The notes beneath the pieces were generated by a model, which saw only the letters and a program-made list of their open reading frames with translations, was not told the DNA's origin and did no database searches. Shown here in pieces: positions 63,931-64,000 of a DNA stretch of 64,000 bases (the stretch's first letter is position 1; each line of letters opens with the position of its first letter). A program made the position numbers and the translations under genes. The stretch is from Spirosoma oryzicola. Its GTDB lineage: Bacteria > Bacteroidota > Bacteroidia > Cytophagales > Spirosomataceae. Where the stretch lies: NCBI RefSeq assembly GCF_021233055.1, contig NZ_CP089538.1:4356501-4420500 (forward strand). The letters are read 5' to 3'.

Positions 63931-64000
63931 ATGAAAAAATCACTAAATGCAGCATTGCTACTGGCAGGAGTGTGCAGTGCAGGCTTGGCTTTAGGCCAGC
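63931..64000 (+). CDS. Start of a secreted protein gene, cut by window edge
   Basis: ATG at 63931 opens MKKSLNAALLLAGVCSAGLALGQ, a signal peptide very like the one of the preceding barrel gene. Only 23 codons are visible. A weak promoter-like pair (TTG 63885-63887, TACCTTTTG 63906-63914, 18 nt apart) precedes it. The signal-peptide similarity suggests another envelope protein, possibly a tandem paralog. Confidence 0.6.
   Translation, partial: MKKSLNAALLLAGVCSAGLALGQ

Overview
This window looks like a chromosomal segment from a free-living Bacteroidota of the order Cytophagales, most like Spirosoma and relatives. Evidence: a SusC/SusD outer-membrane pair with a downstream FG-GAP/ASPIC lipoprotein, a protease ending in a type IX secretion (Por) sorting domain, a CrtY-type lycopene cyclase, Bacteroidota-style promoters (TTG or TTTG, about 18-21 nt, then TAnnTTTG), almost no Shine-Dalgarno sequences, and roughly even base composition outside one AT-rich patch. 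The placement is inferred from gene content; no database search was run.

Layout. 1-5.1 kb: partial CHASE3 sensor, hslV, an Lrp/AsnC regulator, an unusual tRNA-like RNA gene with its own promoter and terminator, lepA and purK. 5.2-10.8 kb: head-GIN protein, orphan ABC ATPase, DoxX-like protein and the FG-GAP lipoprotein that ends the SusC-SusD operon (15.6 down to 7.5 kb, minus strand). 15.8-21.6 kb: plus-strand run of membrane proteins, a diacylglycerol kinase, a membrane protein/winged-helix pair, a glycosyltransferase, LtrA and a cytochrome P450. 21.8-33.8 kb: housekeeping and metabolic genes (hibernation factor, metK, lycopene cyclase, lipA, OsmC, GlxA-type regulator, reductase, GH20 hexosaminidase, sirtuin, endonuclease III-like). 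33.8-36.1 kb: a minus-strand cluster of an OmpA-family protein and two paralogous membrane-anchored helix-hairpin-helix proteins. 36.3-45.5 kb: ROK kinase, an unrecognised secreted protein, an AguB-type amidase, a Tat-exported oxidoreductase, a cold-shock protein, Tex, NlpC/P60, GIY-YIG and tRNA-Ala(GGC). 46-53.3 kb: an SLH-like/T9SS subtilase, then an AT-rich island (about 49.2-52.77 kb) with a Wzy-like polymerase and a lipoprotein gene broken by an in-frame TAG. The island is bounded by two near-identical 440-bp direct repeats, one the 3' end of an intact gene and the other a truncated copy. 53.4-64 kb: two-component system, 1-Cys peroxiredoxin, GH25 lysozyme, GT39 transferase, 2OG-Fe(II) oxygenase, pgi and outer-membrane barrel genes running off the edge.

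Most promising for novelty: (1) the tRNA-like locus at 1808-1965, which keeps canonical acceptor, D, anticodon and T-arm spacing of a Leu-type class II tRNA but has an approximately 87-nt variable region, a GUC anticodon and U37; (2) the direct-repeat-flanked AT-rich island; (3) the OmpA plus double helix-hairpin-helix membrane cluster.
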